Origin: an uncultured Flavobacteriales bacterium
GTDB lineage: Bacteria; Bacteroidota; Bacteroidia; Flavobacteriales_D; Parvicellaceae
DNA: 64,000 bases
Direction of reading: 5' to 3'
Assembly (NCBI GenBank): GCA_943788755.1
Contig: CALSRM010000001.1
Coordinates: forward strand, 248,001-312,000
Below are positions 47,201 to 56,270 of this stretch, piece by piece. Every line of letters begins with the position of its first letter. The stretch's first letter is position 1. Both the position numbers and the translations under genes were made by a program. Below the pieces are notes generated by a model. The model was not told the DNA's origin and made no database searches. It saw only the letters and a list, made by a program, of their open reading frames with translations.

Positions 47201-49806
47201 GAGAAACGGTTAAGCTATCATTCCCTTCTGCAGAAAAAGGAAAAGCAATTGTTACATTAGAGTCAGGGACAAAAGTCATTGAGAAGTTCTTGATTGATAC
47301 AGAAAAAGGAGAGACTAACTATGCGTTTAAAACAACTACTGAAATGGCTCCAAATGTATATGTCCACGTAACTTTATTGCAGCCGCATAATGCAACAGAA
47401 AATGATATGCCAATTCGTCTATACGGAGTGGCGCCAATAATTGTTGAAGATCCGAATTCACATTTTAATCCGATAATTAAAATGAAAGATGCATTACGCC
47501 CTGAAACTACTGCAAATATTACTGTCAGTGAAAGAGATGGAAAGGATATGACTTACACTTTGGCTATTGTAGATGATGGTTTGTTAGATCTAACAGGGTT
47601 TAAAACCCCTCGTCCATGGGATCATTTTTATGCAAGAGAAGCATTAGGTGTAAAATCATGGGATATGTACGATGAGGTAATGGGAGCATTTGGAACAGAA
47701 ATGGATAAACTATTAGCAATTGGTGGAGATGGTTCAGCAGAAACAAAGAAACCTACAAAAGCAAATAGATTTGAGCCAATGGTTCGTTTTGTTGGACCAT
47801 TTCACGTAAAAGCAGGTGGCCAAATAACGCATAAAATAGATGTTCCAAATTATGTTGGCTCGGTACGAGTAATGGTTGTTGCAGGTCAAGATGGAAAATA
47901 TGGAAATTATGAAAAGACAGTTCCTGTCAGAAGCCCATTAATGGTTTTAGGTACGTTGCCAAGAGTCTTAGGACCAACTGAAAGAGTGTTTCTTCCGGTA
48001 AATGTGTTTGCAATGGAAAAACATGTTAAGAATGTTACGCTTACTATAGAAACAAATGATAAAGTGAAAATTTTAGGATCTAATACGAAATCAATTTCAT
48101 TTGCTAAGCCTGGTGATGAAGTCGTAAATTTTGAACTGGAAGTATCTAAGTCTATAGGGATTGCAAAAGTGAAAATTATTGCAACAAGCGGGGATGAAAA
48201 GGCAAAACATGAAATCGAACTGGACGTCCGAACACCCAATCCTTCGGTATCTGATATTTATGAAGGGGTTGTTGATCCTGGAGAATCATGGAATCCACAG
48301 TTTGCTTTTAAAGGAATAAAAGGGACTAATTCAGCTACAATAGAAGTTAGCTCATTTCCTCCATTAAATTTGGATCAGCGACTGAAGTATTTAATTCGAT
48401 ACCCTCATGGTTGTATTGAGCAAACTACATCATCTGTGTTCCCCCAATTAGCTTTGGATAAAGTAATGGATTTGAATAATGATTATAAGATTCAAATTAA
48501 CCAGAATATTAAAGCAGGTATTGAGAGGTTGAAATTATTCCAAACATCTGCAGGTGGTTTTGCATATTGGCCAGGACAAACGAATGATAATGAGTGGGGC
48601 TCTAATTATGGGGGGCACTTTATTCTTGAAGCTGAAGTAAAAGGGTTTACGTTGCCACACAACATGAAGAAAAGATGGGTAAAATACCAAAGTAAAATGG
48701 CTAGAAACTACCGATCTTCAGATGGTGTCTCTAATTTTCATGGAGCTGCACATTACAATGATTTGACACAAGCTTATCGATTATACACCTTAGCATTAGC
48801 TAAGTCACCAGAAATAGGAGCTATGAATAGACTTAGAGAATCAAATAAACTAAGCTTAACTGCTAAATGGAGGCTTGCCGCCGCTTATCAATTAATTGGG
48901 CAAACTGAAGCTGCAGAGAAGCTAGTAAACAACCTAACGTCAGATGTTCCTGATTATAAGGAATTGTCGTATACGTATGGCTCTGACTTAAGAGATGAAG
49001 CGATGATTTTAGAAACGATGATTTTAATGAAGAGCCATTCTAAATCTGGTGCACTTGCCAAGAAATTAGCAGAAGAAATGAACTCAAATCAATGGATGAG
49101 TACGCAGACAACTGCTTATTGCTTATTGTCAATGAGTAAGTATTTAGGTTCTTCCAATTCTGATAAAACGATGCGTTTTACTTATAATGTAAATGGTGGT
49201 TCTTCCGTCTCTAAATCTACCCAAATAGCAATGTACAAATCAACGTTAAATGTCAAAGGAGCTGAAAGCGGACTGAATATCAAAAATACCGGTAAAGGTA
49301 TGCTTTATGCTAAGCTTGTGGTAGAGGGAACTCCTGTAATTGGTGATCAAAGTAGTTCATCAAGTAATTTATCAATCAATGTTAGTTACGTTGATATGAA
49401 TGGAAGGGCCATTGATCCTAAAAGAATAATACAGGGAACAGATTTTATTGCTGAAGTAAAAATATCTAATCCAGGAACAAGAGGTACATTGAAAGAAATG
49501 ACTTTGAATGAAATATTCCCTTCAGGTTGGGAAATTCACAACACGCGAATGGACGAATTTACAAGTGCAGTTACAAGCAGTAATTTTGATTATCAAGATA
49601 TAAGAGATGATAGAGTGTATACTTATTTTGGGGTTTCTAAAGGGACTTCGAAAGTCTTTAAAATACAGTTAAATGCAACTTACTTAGGTAAATTTTATCT
49701 TCCAACTATAGAGAGTGAAGCGATGTATGATAATACGGTAAATGCAAGAACTCCTGGATTTTGGGTTGAAGTTGTAAAAGATGGAGGAGTAGCAATGTCA
49801 AAATAA
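44209..49806 (+). CDS. Alpha-2-macroglobulin family lipoprotein
   Basis: ORF track 44182-49806; likely ATG at 44209. Lipobox LIQGC, GFIYAERGVWRPGDSIYVSFMLED MG2 motif, thioester motif GCIEQTTSSVFPQLAL. Confidence 0.95.
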   Translation: MKRYNLLFKAAFFVFLLLLIQGCSEQVQKKMRVNTEFASYIGAYTSGMISKEATIQIQLTEDYDGEINYDAPIEADLFDFSPSISGEAWWVNSNTIEFIPDELLASGQQYEVNFRLSALMDISDELEVFAFNFSTVNQNFMVYSDGLSTADFSDFKKQKLEGRLVTADLADSLNVEKTLKAYQNGKELDVSWIHVDGLVHRFVVNGLLRKKKQSSVKLVYNGGALNVDESFEEVFEIPALGDFKVTKMDVIHEPEQYVRIHFSDPLKTDQALKGIITIEDISNLRFSVEGHNVNVYLPNRLSGNKTVTVDPGVKNSNGYKMINGDAIELVFEGIKPDVRLVGDGVIIPNTNEGLLFPFEAVNLRAVDVYITKIYQKNVLQFLQVNNLDGSYQLKRVSNEVMRKRIDLNQMSKVNLHEWNRFQLDLSEMCSVDPGAIYQIELRFKQAYSVYGCDGRKMDGNLEELEVAQEKDWNENGWNSYDYWYDYDYWDYDDDYDYKERENPCNASYYRNKSIKANVLASDVGIVAKAGGDKTMHIFLNNILSTDPIPGSTVEFYDYQQQLLGSTVSDEKGMASIKLSKKPFVVVAKYGNQRGYLKLRDGESLSMSKFDVAGATVQKGIKGFIYAERGVWRPGDSIYVSFMLEDKNNILPVKHPVTFELYNPQGQVVEKKVTSKNVNGLFDFRTSTAMEDVTGNYLARVKVGNRIFSKNLKVETVKPNRLKIYLDFGKDKLSQLDESNQGTISVKWLHGAIARNLKAKIDLTVNSKRTTFKKYERFVFDDPLKSYDTEEQTVFEAFVDENGEAAVDPDIYIGNSAPGMLTANFVTKVFEEGGGFSIDRYSIPYSPYKSYVGVDVPEGNLYRGTLVTDEDHMIDIATVDANGKPISRSNLDVKVYKIQWRWWWDSYDNNLASYLAKSSTIPVYTNKISTAKGKGQFKFRVNRPEWGRYVVQITDPVSGHTTGKVFYIDWPYWARTERTNSENATMLAFSTDKETYSAGETVKLSFPSAEKGKAIVTLESGTKVIEKFLIDTEKGETNYAFKTTTEMAPNVYVHVTLLQPHNATENDMPIRLYGVAPIIVEDPNSHFNPIIKMKDALRPETTANITVSERDGKDMTYTLAIVDDGLLDLTGFKTPRPWDHFYAREALGVKSWDMYDEVMGAFGTEMDKLLAIGGDGSAETKKPTKANRFEPMVRFVGPFHVKAGGQITHKIDVPNYVGSVRVMVVAGQDGKYGNYEKTVPVRSPLMVLGTLPRVLGPTERVFLPVNVFAMEKHVKNVTLTIETNDKVKILGSNTKSISFAKPGDEVVNFELEVSKSIGIAKVKIIATSGDEKAKHEIELDVRTPNPSVSDIYEGVVDPGESWNPQFAFKGIKGTNSATIEVSSFPPLNLDQRLKYLIRYPHGCIEQTTSSVFPQLALDKVMDLNNDYKIQINQNIKAGIERLKLFQTSAGGFAYWPGQTNDNEWGSNYGGHFILEAEVKGFTLPHNMKKRWVKYQSKMARNYRSSDGVSNFHGAAHYNDLTQAYRLYTLALAKSPEIGAMNRLRESNKLSLTAKWRLAAAYQLIGQTEAAEKLVNNLTSDVPDYKELSYTYGSDLRDEAMILETMILMKSHSKSGALAKKLAEEMNSNQWMSTQTTAYCLLSMSKYLGSSNSDKTMRFTYNVNGGSSVSKSTQIAMYKSTLNVKGAESGLNIKNTGKGMLYAKLVVEGTPVIGDQSSSSSNLSINVSYVDMNGRAIDPKRIIQGTDFIAEVKISNPGTRGTLKEMTLNEIFPSGWEIHNTRMDEFTSAVTSSNFDYQDIRDDRVYTYFGVSKGTSKVFKIQLNATYLGKFYLPTIESEAMYDNTVNARTPGFWVEVVKDGGVAMSK

Positions 49807-49814
49807 GAAAATCT

Positions 49815-49846
49815 TACCAGCGGCACTATGCTTTGTGTCGCTGGTA
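49815..49846 (+). terminator. Hairpin downstream of the alpha-2-macroglobulin gene
   Basis: TACCAGCGGCAC-loop-GTGTCGCTGGTA stem with one mismatch; weak T-tract. Confidence 0.5.
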
Positions 49847-49863
49847 GGTTTAAGTTTATACAG

Positions 49864-50889
49864 TTAAACAACAGCAGGTTCAAGCAGTTTTAATGAACCA
49901 ATATCCGCATTCATTTCTGCTTTAATGCCAATAGGTAAGGTCCATTTATCTTTAATGTGACCAAATTTTGCTCCATAAAAAACAGGAATATTTAAGTTTG
50001 AAAAATGATCTTGTAAAACTTGTTTCAAAGACAATGATTTCTCCGGTTCTTCTGGATTACATTTTCTACATTCTCCTATTATAATTCCATTGACTTGAGA
50101 AAGAATCCCAGCTAACTTTAACTGCATCAGCATTCTATCAATTCTATAGGGTTCTTCGTTAATGTCTTCCATGAAAAGAAGCTTTCCATGCATATGGGGT
50201 AGGTAAGGAGTCCCAACTAACTGACTAAATACGGTTAGGTTACCACCAATTAACTCCCCCTGCGCAATACCTTTACTTATTGTGTAAAAATTACTTTTGG
50301 CAGGCGCTAGCATTTCAGTTTCTTTTTTACTAAAAAGCGTTTTTGTAAAATACTTCTTGGTAAAATCAGTCCAAGTGGAGTATCCGACAGGACCATGGAA
50401 AGAAGTCATCTCTGCTTTCGTGTAAAATGCGGTTAATAAAGCGGTGATATCACTCATTCCTATGAAAGGCTTGCAATTTTGCTTAATTACATCATAATCT
50501 AAAAACGGTAACACTCTGGCACAGCCAGAACCCCCACGCATTGCTAATATCCCTTTTATAGTGGGGTTAGTAAACATCTCCATTATTTCTTTTGCCCGAT
50601 TTTCATCTGTGTCAGAAAGGTAGCCGTGTTGTGTGCTGAGTGTTTTACCTGCGACTATATTTAACCCAACGGCGTCAAGTTTTATTTTGCATTTTTCAAT
50701 TGAGCTTTTATTGAAGATTGCTCCTCCTGGTGCAATTACACCAATGGTGTCCCCTTTTTTCAAAGCTTTAGGTAAAGTAAGATTTTGCAATAAAAGAGGA
50801 GTTGATTCATTCGCTGTAATAAAGCTATTCAAAAGCGGAATACTAGCTGCTGCTAACCCAGCCTTAAATATAAAGTTTCTCCTATCCAT
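49864..50889 (-). CDS. LD-carboxypeptidase (peptidase S66)
   Basis: GDTIGVIAPGGAI, ILAMRGGSGCARVLPFLDYDVI, PFIGMSDITALL and HGPVGYSTW motifs; RR-containing N-terminus. Confidence 0.93.
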   Translation of the reverse strand: MDRRNFIFKAGLAAASIPLLNSFITANESTPLLLQNLTLPKALKKGDTIGVIAPGGAIFNKSSIEKCKIKLDAVGLNIVAGKTLSTQHGYLSDTDENRAKEIMEMFTNPTIKGILAMRGGSGCARVLPFLDYDVIKQNCKPFIGMSDITALLTAFYTKAEMTSFHGPVGYSTWTDFTKKYFTKTLFSKKETEMLAPAKSNFYTISKGIAQGELIGGNLTVFSQLVGTPYLPHMHGKLLFMEDINEEPYRIDRMLMQLKLAGILSQVNGIIIGECRKCNPEEPEKSLSLKQVLQDHFSNLNIPVFYGAKFGHIKDKWTLPIGIKAEMNADIGSLKLLEPAVV

Positions 50890-50906
50890 GTATTCAAATA
50901 TAGCAA

Positions 50907-51359
50907 TTACTGTGCTAAAGCAAGTAGAGATTCTTTGATGTGTTTACCTGCCGAAAGTTGATCGCTGAAAACATGAATAATGATGCCTTCTTTATTCACA
51001 ACATAGGTTGTACGACCAGGAATTACGAATAAATCATTTGATACGCCAAATAATTTTCTGATTTTTTTATTGCCGTCACTTAATAATATAAATGGCAAGC
51101 TATGATTATCAGCAAAACTGACATGACTTTTAACATTATCTGCACTAATTCCAATTACTTCGCAATCAAAGTCTTGAAAATCTTGATAGGCATCTCTAAA
51201 GGAACAGGCTTGTGCAGTGCAGACTTTCGTTTCATTCCTTGGATAGAAATAAATAACCAAATTCTTTTTACCTAATATGGTATCAATGTTAAATAAGTCT
51301 CCATGTTGATTGGTTAAGGTGAAGCTTGGTATTTTATCTCCTTTTTTAAGTTTTGTCAT
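50907..51359 (-). CDS. bcp: Thioredoxin-dependent peroxiredoxin (Bcp/PrxQ)
   Basis: IPSFTLTNQHGDLFNIDTILGKKNLVIYFYPRNETKVCTAQACSFRDAY. Confidence 0.92.
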   Translation of the reverse strand: MTKLKKGDKIPSFTLTNQHGDLFNIDTILGKKNLVIYFYPRNETKVCTAQACSFRDAYQDFQDFDCEVIGISADNVKSHVSFADNHSLPFILLSDGNKKIRKLFGVSNDLFVIPGRTTYVVNKEGIIIHVFSDQLSAGKHIKESLLALAQ

Positions 51360-51437
51360 AGTTATTTTGTTTTAGGTTATCTGTCTTTTATTCTCTTTTC
51401 TAATGAGGGCAATAGATTGTGAACGCGAAGCAGGTTT

Positions 51438-51899
51438 TTACTCTAGTTGTTTAAATAAGTCTTTGAATTCTACCCAAAACTCATCCAATCCGATTAGGTG
51501 CTTTTCGTAAAACTCGAAAATAGTTTGCCAGTTATCTTTGTTGTACATGTTTACCTTAGTAATACTAATAGATAAGCGACTTAGTGCAACGTTATATTCA
51601 TTGGTAAAGTTTTCATTCCAATCCCATTCAATTCCTGTCAAATCATGGAATACTCCTTTTACCTCTTTAAATTGAGCGTAATATATTTCGCGAATTCCGG
51701 AATCTTCCATTTGGAGATCAACGCAAATTTTAGCAGTTCGCTTATCTGCTTCTAGTCTAAAATACAAGTCCTTAGCTCCAGTTTTATAATTCATCCAATT
51801 CACTTTGCTAAAGTCTGCTGACTTATGCCGTTTCATGAATTTTCCAAAGCTAGTCCAGAACAGTTTTCGTAATTCGTATGCTTCCTCTTTTCCGTACAT
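51438..51899 (-). CDS. DUF4268-like protein
   Basis: LRKLFWTSFGKFMKRH, VNWMNYKTGAKDLYFRLEADKRTAKICVDLQ pattern. Confidence 0.75.
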   Translation of the reverse strand: MYGKEEAYELRKLFWTSFGKFMKRHKSADFSKVNWMNYKTGAKDLYFRLEADKRTAKICVDLQMEDSGIREIYYAQFKEVKGVFHDLTGIEWDWNENFTNEYNVALSRLSISITKVNMYNKDNWQTIFEFYEKHLIGLDEFWVEFKDLFKQLE

Positions 51900-52029
51900 T
51901 GTTGCAATTTACATTTGTTTTCAATATTACTTAAGCATTTGAAAAAATATATAATTATTGATCTGAATCAGCTTTTGAATCGAAATATTAACAAATGAAG
52001 TGTATCTTTGTTTTAAATTAAAGAAAAAA

Positions 52030-52719
52030 TTGAAGATTAAAATACTAATAGCGGATGGAAGCGACTTGGCTCGTGTAGGCTTAAAAGCGATGTTTAAAAG
52101 CTCAAAAGAAATTGAGGTTTTGGGAGAAGCTAAAACTTCTAAAGAGCTAATGATAAAAGTAGAAGAACTCAACCCTGATGTTGTCCTAATTGATTATGGA
52201 TCCAAGGAATTTTCGATTGATATTATACCAAAAATTGGGTTAAAAAGCTTAAAGGCTAAGTTCATTGGTATTACCCCTTATAGCTCTGGAAAAACCATAG
52301 TATCTGCTTTGAAAATTGGAATAGACAGTCATATTAAAAAAGATTGTTCTATCAAAGAAATTACGGATTCTGTTCTTGCTACAGCGAAAGGAGAGAAATT
52401 CTTTTGTGGTGAATTGGTAGAATTGATGAGAGGGGAGAAAATAAATGTTAAAGATGTTGAATTTGATGTTTTATCTTGCGAACCTGTTTCTCTTTCTGAA
52501 CGAGAGTTAGAGATAATTAAACTGATCGCAGAAGGATATACAAATGCTCAAATATCAGTTGTATTATACATAAGTAATCACACGGTAAATACCCATCGTA
52601 AAAACATTATGAAAAAGTTGGGAGTAAACAATACTGCTGGTATTGTAATGTTTGCTGTTAAGTCAAATTTGGTTAGTCCAAATAAATTCATGTTCAGTCC
52701 GCAAAACGAACCGGACTAA
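52030..52719 (+). CDS. NarL/LuxR-type response regulator
   Basis: ORF track 52000-52719; probable TTG start at 52030. Receiver-like N-terminus and LSERELEIIKLIAEGYTNAQISVVLYISNHTVNTHRKNIMKKLGVNN HTH. Confidence 0.92.
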   Translation: MKIKILIADGSDLARVGLKAMFKSSKEIEVLGEAKTSKELMIKVEELNPDVVLIDYGSKEFSIDIIPKIGLKSLKAKFIGITPYSSGKTIVSALKIGIDSHIKKDCSIKEITDSVLATAKGEKFFCGELVELMRGEKINVKDVEFDVLSCEPVSLSERELEIIKLIAEGYTNAQISVVLYISNHTVNTHRKNIMKKLGVNNTAGIVMFAVKSNLVSPNKFMFSPQNEPD

Positions 52720-52750
52720 ACTTTACTAGTAATATACCTCATTTATGGTA

Positions 52751-52781
52751 TTGTAGCATTTTAGATGCTTCGTTATCTTTG
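52751..52781 (+). promoter_or_regulatory. Bacteroidota-type promoter upstream of feoA-like gene
   Basis: TTG 52751-52753, 20-nt spacer, TATCTTTG 52774-52781; ATG at 52787. Confidence 0.7.
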
Positions 52782-52786
52782 TCAAC

Positions 52787-53017
52787 ATGAAATTACAGCC
52801 ATTGTCAAATCTTATAAAAGGCGACAGCGCTATCATTAATAAGATTAAAGATAGTAGCTTATCTCTAAAATTGATGGAAATGGGATGTATCCCAGGAGAA
52901 AGAGTTCGTGTTGATGCAATATCTCCTTTTGGTGACCCGATAGCAATTAGAGTTTCTGACTATACATTAAGTTTACGATTAAGTGACGCGAAGAATATTT
53001 TTGTGGTTACTGAGTAA
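52787..53017 (+). CDS. feoA: FeoA family protein
   Basis: LKLMEMGCIPGERVRVDAISPFGDPIAIRVSDYTLSLRLSDAKNIFV. Confidence 0.93.
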   Translation: MKLQPLSNLIKGDSAIINKIKDSSLSLKLMEMGCIPGERVRVDAISPFGDPIAIRVSDYTLSLRLSDAKNIFVVTE

Positions 53018-53074
53018 ATTTGATTCTTTTTATTTTCCTTTATCTTACTTATATTTGATTAAAATTCTTGCAGA

Positions 53075-53437
53075 ATGGTAGTGACTAAATGTTTGGAATG
53101 TGAAACAGAATTGATGGGGCGAATCGATAAAAAGTTTTGCAACGATCAATGCCGTAATATATATAACAATAGAGAAAATAGAGACTCTAATGAGTATATG
53201 CGGAAAGTAAATACCATTCTTAGAAAGAATAGAAGAATTTTGGAAAAGTTAAATCCTAAAGAGAAGTCTAAGACAACGAAAGAAGAATTGTTATTGGATG
53301 GGTTTAATTTCTACTATTACACAAATATTTATAAAACAATCCAAGGTAAGACTTACTTCTTTGTCTATGAGCATGGTTATTTAGAATTAGATAACGAGCA
53401 ATATGCTTTGGTTCGTAAAAAGGAATATGTAAAATAG
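53075..53437 (+). CDS. Small zinc-ribbon hypothetical protein
   Basis: CLECETELMGRIDKKFCNDQCRNIYNN Cys4-type motif. Confidence 0.75.
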   Translation: MVVTKCLECETELMGRIDKKFCNDQCRNIYNNRENRDSNEYMRKVNTILRKNRRILEKLNPKEKSKTTKEELLLDGFNFYYYTNIYKTIQGKTYFFVYEHGYLELDNEQYALVRKKEYVK

Positions 53438-53441
53438 AGAA

Positions 53442-53858
53442 ATGAAGTTATTAATTTTAAACGGCCCTAATTTAAACTTGCTAGGAACTAGAGATATTTC
53501 TGTTTATGGAGCAGAGACTTTTGCTTCTTATTATTTGAAAGTAAAGGCGAAATTCCCTGAAATAGATTTTGAGTATTATCAAAGTAATGTTGAAGGAGAA
53601 TTGATTGATAAATTGCATGAAGTAGGGTTTACTTGCGATGGTGTTATCTTTAATGCTGGGGGATATACGCATACTTCAGTAGCAATAGCAGATGCAATAG
53701 AAGCTATTGAAACACCGGTTATTGAAGTTCATATTAGTAACGTTTATGCGCGTGAGAAATATCGGCATATATCGTTAATGGCAAAAAACTGTAAAGGAGT
53801 AATCGCAGGTTTAGGTCTAGACTCTTACGATATGGCAATTCAAAGCTTTATTGAATAA
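53442..53858 (+). CDS. aroQ: 3-dehydroquinate dehydratase type II
   Basis: LNGPNLNLLGTRD, YQSNVEGELIDKLH, NAGGYTHTSVAIADAI and EVHISNVYAREKYRH motifs. Confidence 0.97.
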   Translation: MKLLILNGPNLNLLGTRDISVYGAETFASYYLKVKAKFPEIDFEYYQSNVEGELIDKLHEVGFTCDGVIFNAGGYTHTSVAIADAIEAIETPVIEVHISNVYAREKYRHISLMAKNCKGVIAGLGLDSYDMAIQSFIE

Positions 53859-55056
53859 TTAGTTTCTGAAAGGTATTTTCAATTTTTAATATGTAAACAC
53901 CAGCAGCTAGATTACTAATGTCTATTTGTTGAATATTTTCATCAGTCAAAACAACCTTTCCTTCCAAATTTAATAAACTTACATCAGCTACTTCTTTTTC
54001 GAAATGAATAACAAAGTTTGCAGGATTTGGGTAAAAAGAAATTAGTGGAGTAAAAGCTTCCTCAATTCCGGTTACTTTTGGAAATACCTCTAGTTCTGCA
54101 ACTGGAGTTCCATCACTCCAATTTCCCATAAAGCGTTGTTGGGGAGTATCGCCAAAAGCGTATTCACAATCGGTGCCATAAAATGTACATGATAATAGTG
54201 CATCTGCTAATTTCCAGTAACAATAAAAGTCTACGGCGTCTATTTTACTTGTTGCATAAGCAGCAGTAATTACAGTGGCAATTGTTCCTCCATCATAGTT
54301 GTTGTTTGCTGCTAAAGGTTCATTATGTGTTGCTTCAATAGTGGGAGGGCTATCCGCATACTGAATGATATAATTCTTTTGAGATGTAGGGGTACTCGTT
54401 GAATCAAAAATCATTTTACCAAAAGTATTCCCCACTATAATATCATCATCACCAACCACAATGAGTGATTTATAATCGGTGTCCATATTGGAATAGTTAG
54501 ATAAATGACCTGTAGATGTACCCGGTCCCGGTTCGCATAACATGAAACAGTCAGGTTTTGGAACCCCATAAGAGTTGTATTCAATTGCTAAATTTGCTGT
54601 TATCACGCCGCCAAAGGAATGTCCAATCATTGCAATATGGTTCATTCGCGGTTTTACGCTGTTGACGTTTGTTTGTAGTTCATCAAAAGCATCGATAATT
54701 CCTGTGGCAGCATTAGGAGTGTAGGTTGAAAAAAAGACACCATCATTTTGCTGATATTTTGGGAAAATCACAATATTTCCTTTTCTAACGAGGTGCTCAA
54801 TCCACTGTCCATAAGGTCCGGGGTTGTATACTCCCCATCCATGATTAAATATAACAACATCAGCTGAGTCCGGTTTAGGTTGGTCTGGTTCAAATAACCA
54901 GTAACCGTCTCCTGTCCAAAGGCTCGTGGAATTGGCTTGAATAACATTCCCATGTGTGTAATCGGAGCCTCCAGGTCCAATTAAAGCTTGTGTAGGTGGT
55001 GACTGTGCATTTATATTAATGCATAATAATAGTAAGGCAATTGAAATAATTTTCAT
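53848..55056 (-). CDS. Secreted alpha/beta hydrolase with T9SS type A sorting domain
   Basis: Signal peptide, IGHSFGGVITANLA nucleophile elbow, C-terminal ISFYPNPANFVIHFEK...GVYILKIENTFQKLIIQ. Confidence 0.9.
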   Translation of the reverse strand: MKIISIALLLLCININAQSPPTQALIGPGGSDYTHGNVIQANSTSLWTGDGYWLFEPDQPKPDSADVVIFNHGWGVYNPGPYGQWIEHLVRKGNIVIFPKYQQNDGVFFSTYTPNAATGIIDAFDELQTNVNSVKPRMNHIAMIGHSFGGVITANLAIEYNSYGVPKPDCFMLCEPGPGTSTGHLSNYSNMDTDYKSLIVVGDDDIIVGNTFGKMIFDSTSTPTSQKNYIIQYADSPPTIEATHNEPLAANNNYDGGTIATVITAAYATSKIDAVDFYCYWKLADALLSCTFYGTDCEYAFGDTPQQRFMGNWSDGTPVAELEVFPKVTGIEEAFTPLISFYPNPANFVIHFEKEVADVSLLNLEGKVVLTDENIQQIDISNLAAGVYILKIENTFQKLIIQ

Positions 55057-55200
55057 TTTTCTAAGGTATGAAAATCTTGTTTAGAGTAAAAATACAAGAA
55101 TCACATCGTTAGAAACCAATTAAATACTTTTTTTAGTAATTATAGATGTAGCTTTCCAAAGGTTTTTATTTGTGCGATAGATTAAAATCAGGGGTAAAAT

Positions 55201-56010
55201 CTAGAAAGAACCTACTGAGGCTTCAATACCTTTAATAATCAATACTGGTGTTTGCTTTTTATTGGTGATAATGTTTTGCGTGAAGTTGTCTAATTGAGCT
55301 ATTATTTTTTCAGAATAATGAGCAATTGCAATCATGTCAGCATCAATTTCTTTCGAATAATCTAATACATGGTTCGTAAATGATTTAGAACTATCCATTA
55401 ACTTGAATGTAGATCGAACTTTTTTCATGGTAAATTCATTACGAACAACCTGAATTCTATTTTTCATTTTACTGATTTGAATCTGATCTGTAAATTTAGT
55501 ACCAAGTACATGTATTTCAGCATTGAATGCCATTGCTAAATTAGAAACAGCTCCAATTATTTGTAAACTCTCTTTTGATAAATTTATCGGAGCTACAATT
55601 TTAGTTATGTTACCTGGCTTAACATCTTCTTGAACGATCATAAATGGAACCGTACAACTTGTAATAACTTTCAAAGCAAAACTTCCAAATACTTTTTGCA
55701 TCCCTTTTGCACCATGGGTTCCCATGATTATTAAGCGAGAGTTGTTTTCTAAAGCTGTTTTTGCAATATCTTCAAAAATATTACCTATTTTAACTGTAGC
55801 TTTCACTTTTGGATCACCCACTTTTAAGTTCAGTCTTTTAATGGCAGCTTTAAAACTTTCAGAAGCTGAAGGAATGTCATTTTTATTCTTCACAATATGA
55901 AGCAATATGATTGTAGCTCCAGTTTGTCTAGCCATTTTTAAGGCATGAAATGCTGCAGAGTCTGCTACATTTGAAAAATCGTGAGGAACAATATATGTCT
56001 TAGCGCTCAT
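55201..56010 (-). CDS. Universal stress protein (tandem UspA domains)
   Basis: TYIVPHDFSNVADSAAFHALKMA, IIMGTHGAKGMQKVFGSFALKVI. Confidence 0.92.
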   Translation of the reverse strand: MSAKTYIVPHDFSNVADSAAFHALKMARQTGATIILLHIVKNKNDIPSASESFKAAIKRLNLKVGDPKVKATVKIGNIFEDIAKTALENNSRLIIMGTHGAKGMQKVFGSFALKVITSCTVPFMIVQEDVKPGNITKIVAPINLSKESLQIIGAVSNLAMAFNAEIHVLGTKFTDQIQISKMKNRIQVVRNEFTMKKVRSTFKLMDSSKSFTNHVLDYSKEIDADMIAIAHYSEKIIAQLDNFTQNIITNKKQTPVLIIKGIEASVGSF

Positions 56011-56270
56011 AATGGGATAGTTTTAAAAAAAAAGTTAAAATTGATTATCTTACAATATTACCCTTAATAATAAGTAATTATTTAAGATAACCGAATTAAT
56101 TGTCAACAATTAAATGTTTTCTTAGGATAGAAATTAACATTTATCCATTTCAAACAAGGAGGTTTTAAGTAAAAGAGGTAAATTCGTTCCAAATATTAAA
56201 AGTGAAAAAAAAGTTTTTCTGTATCTATTAATACTTCCTGTAAAAATTGAATTAAAATAAATAATAAAGC

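Noticed and set aside
52000-52029. GTG at 52000 as start of the response regulator
   Set aside because: It overlaps a TATCTTTG -7-like element (52003-52010); TTG at 52030 gives the usual receiver N-terminus LKIKILIADGSDL.
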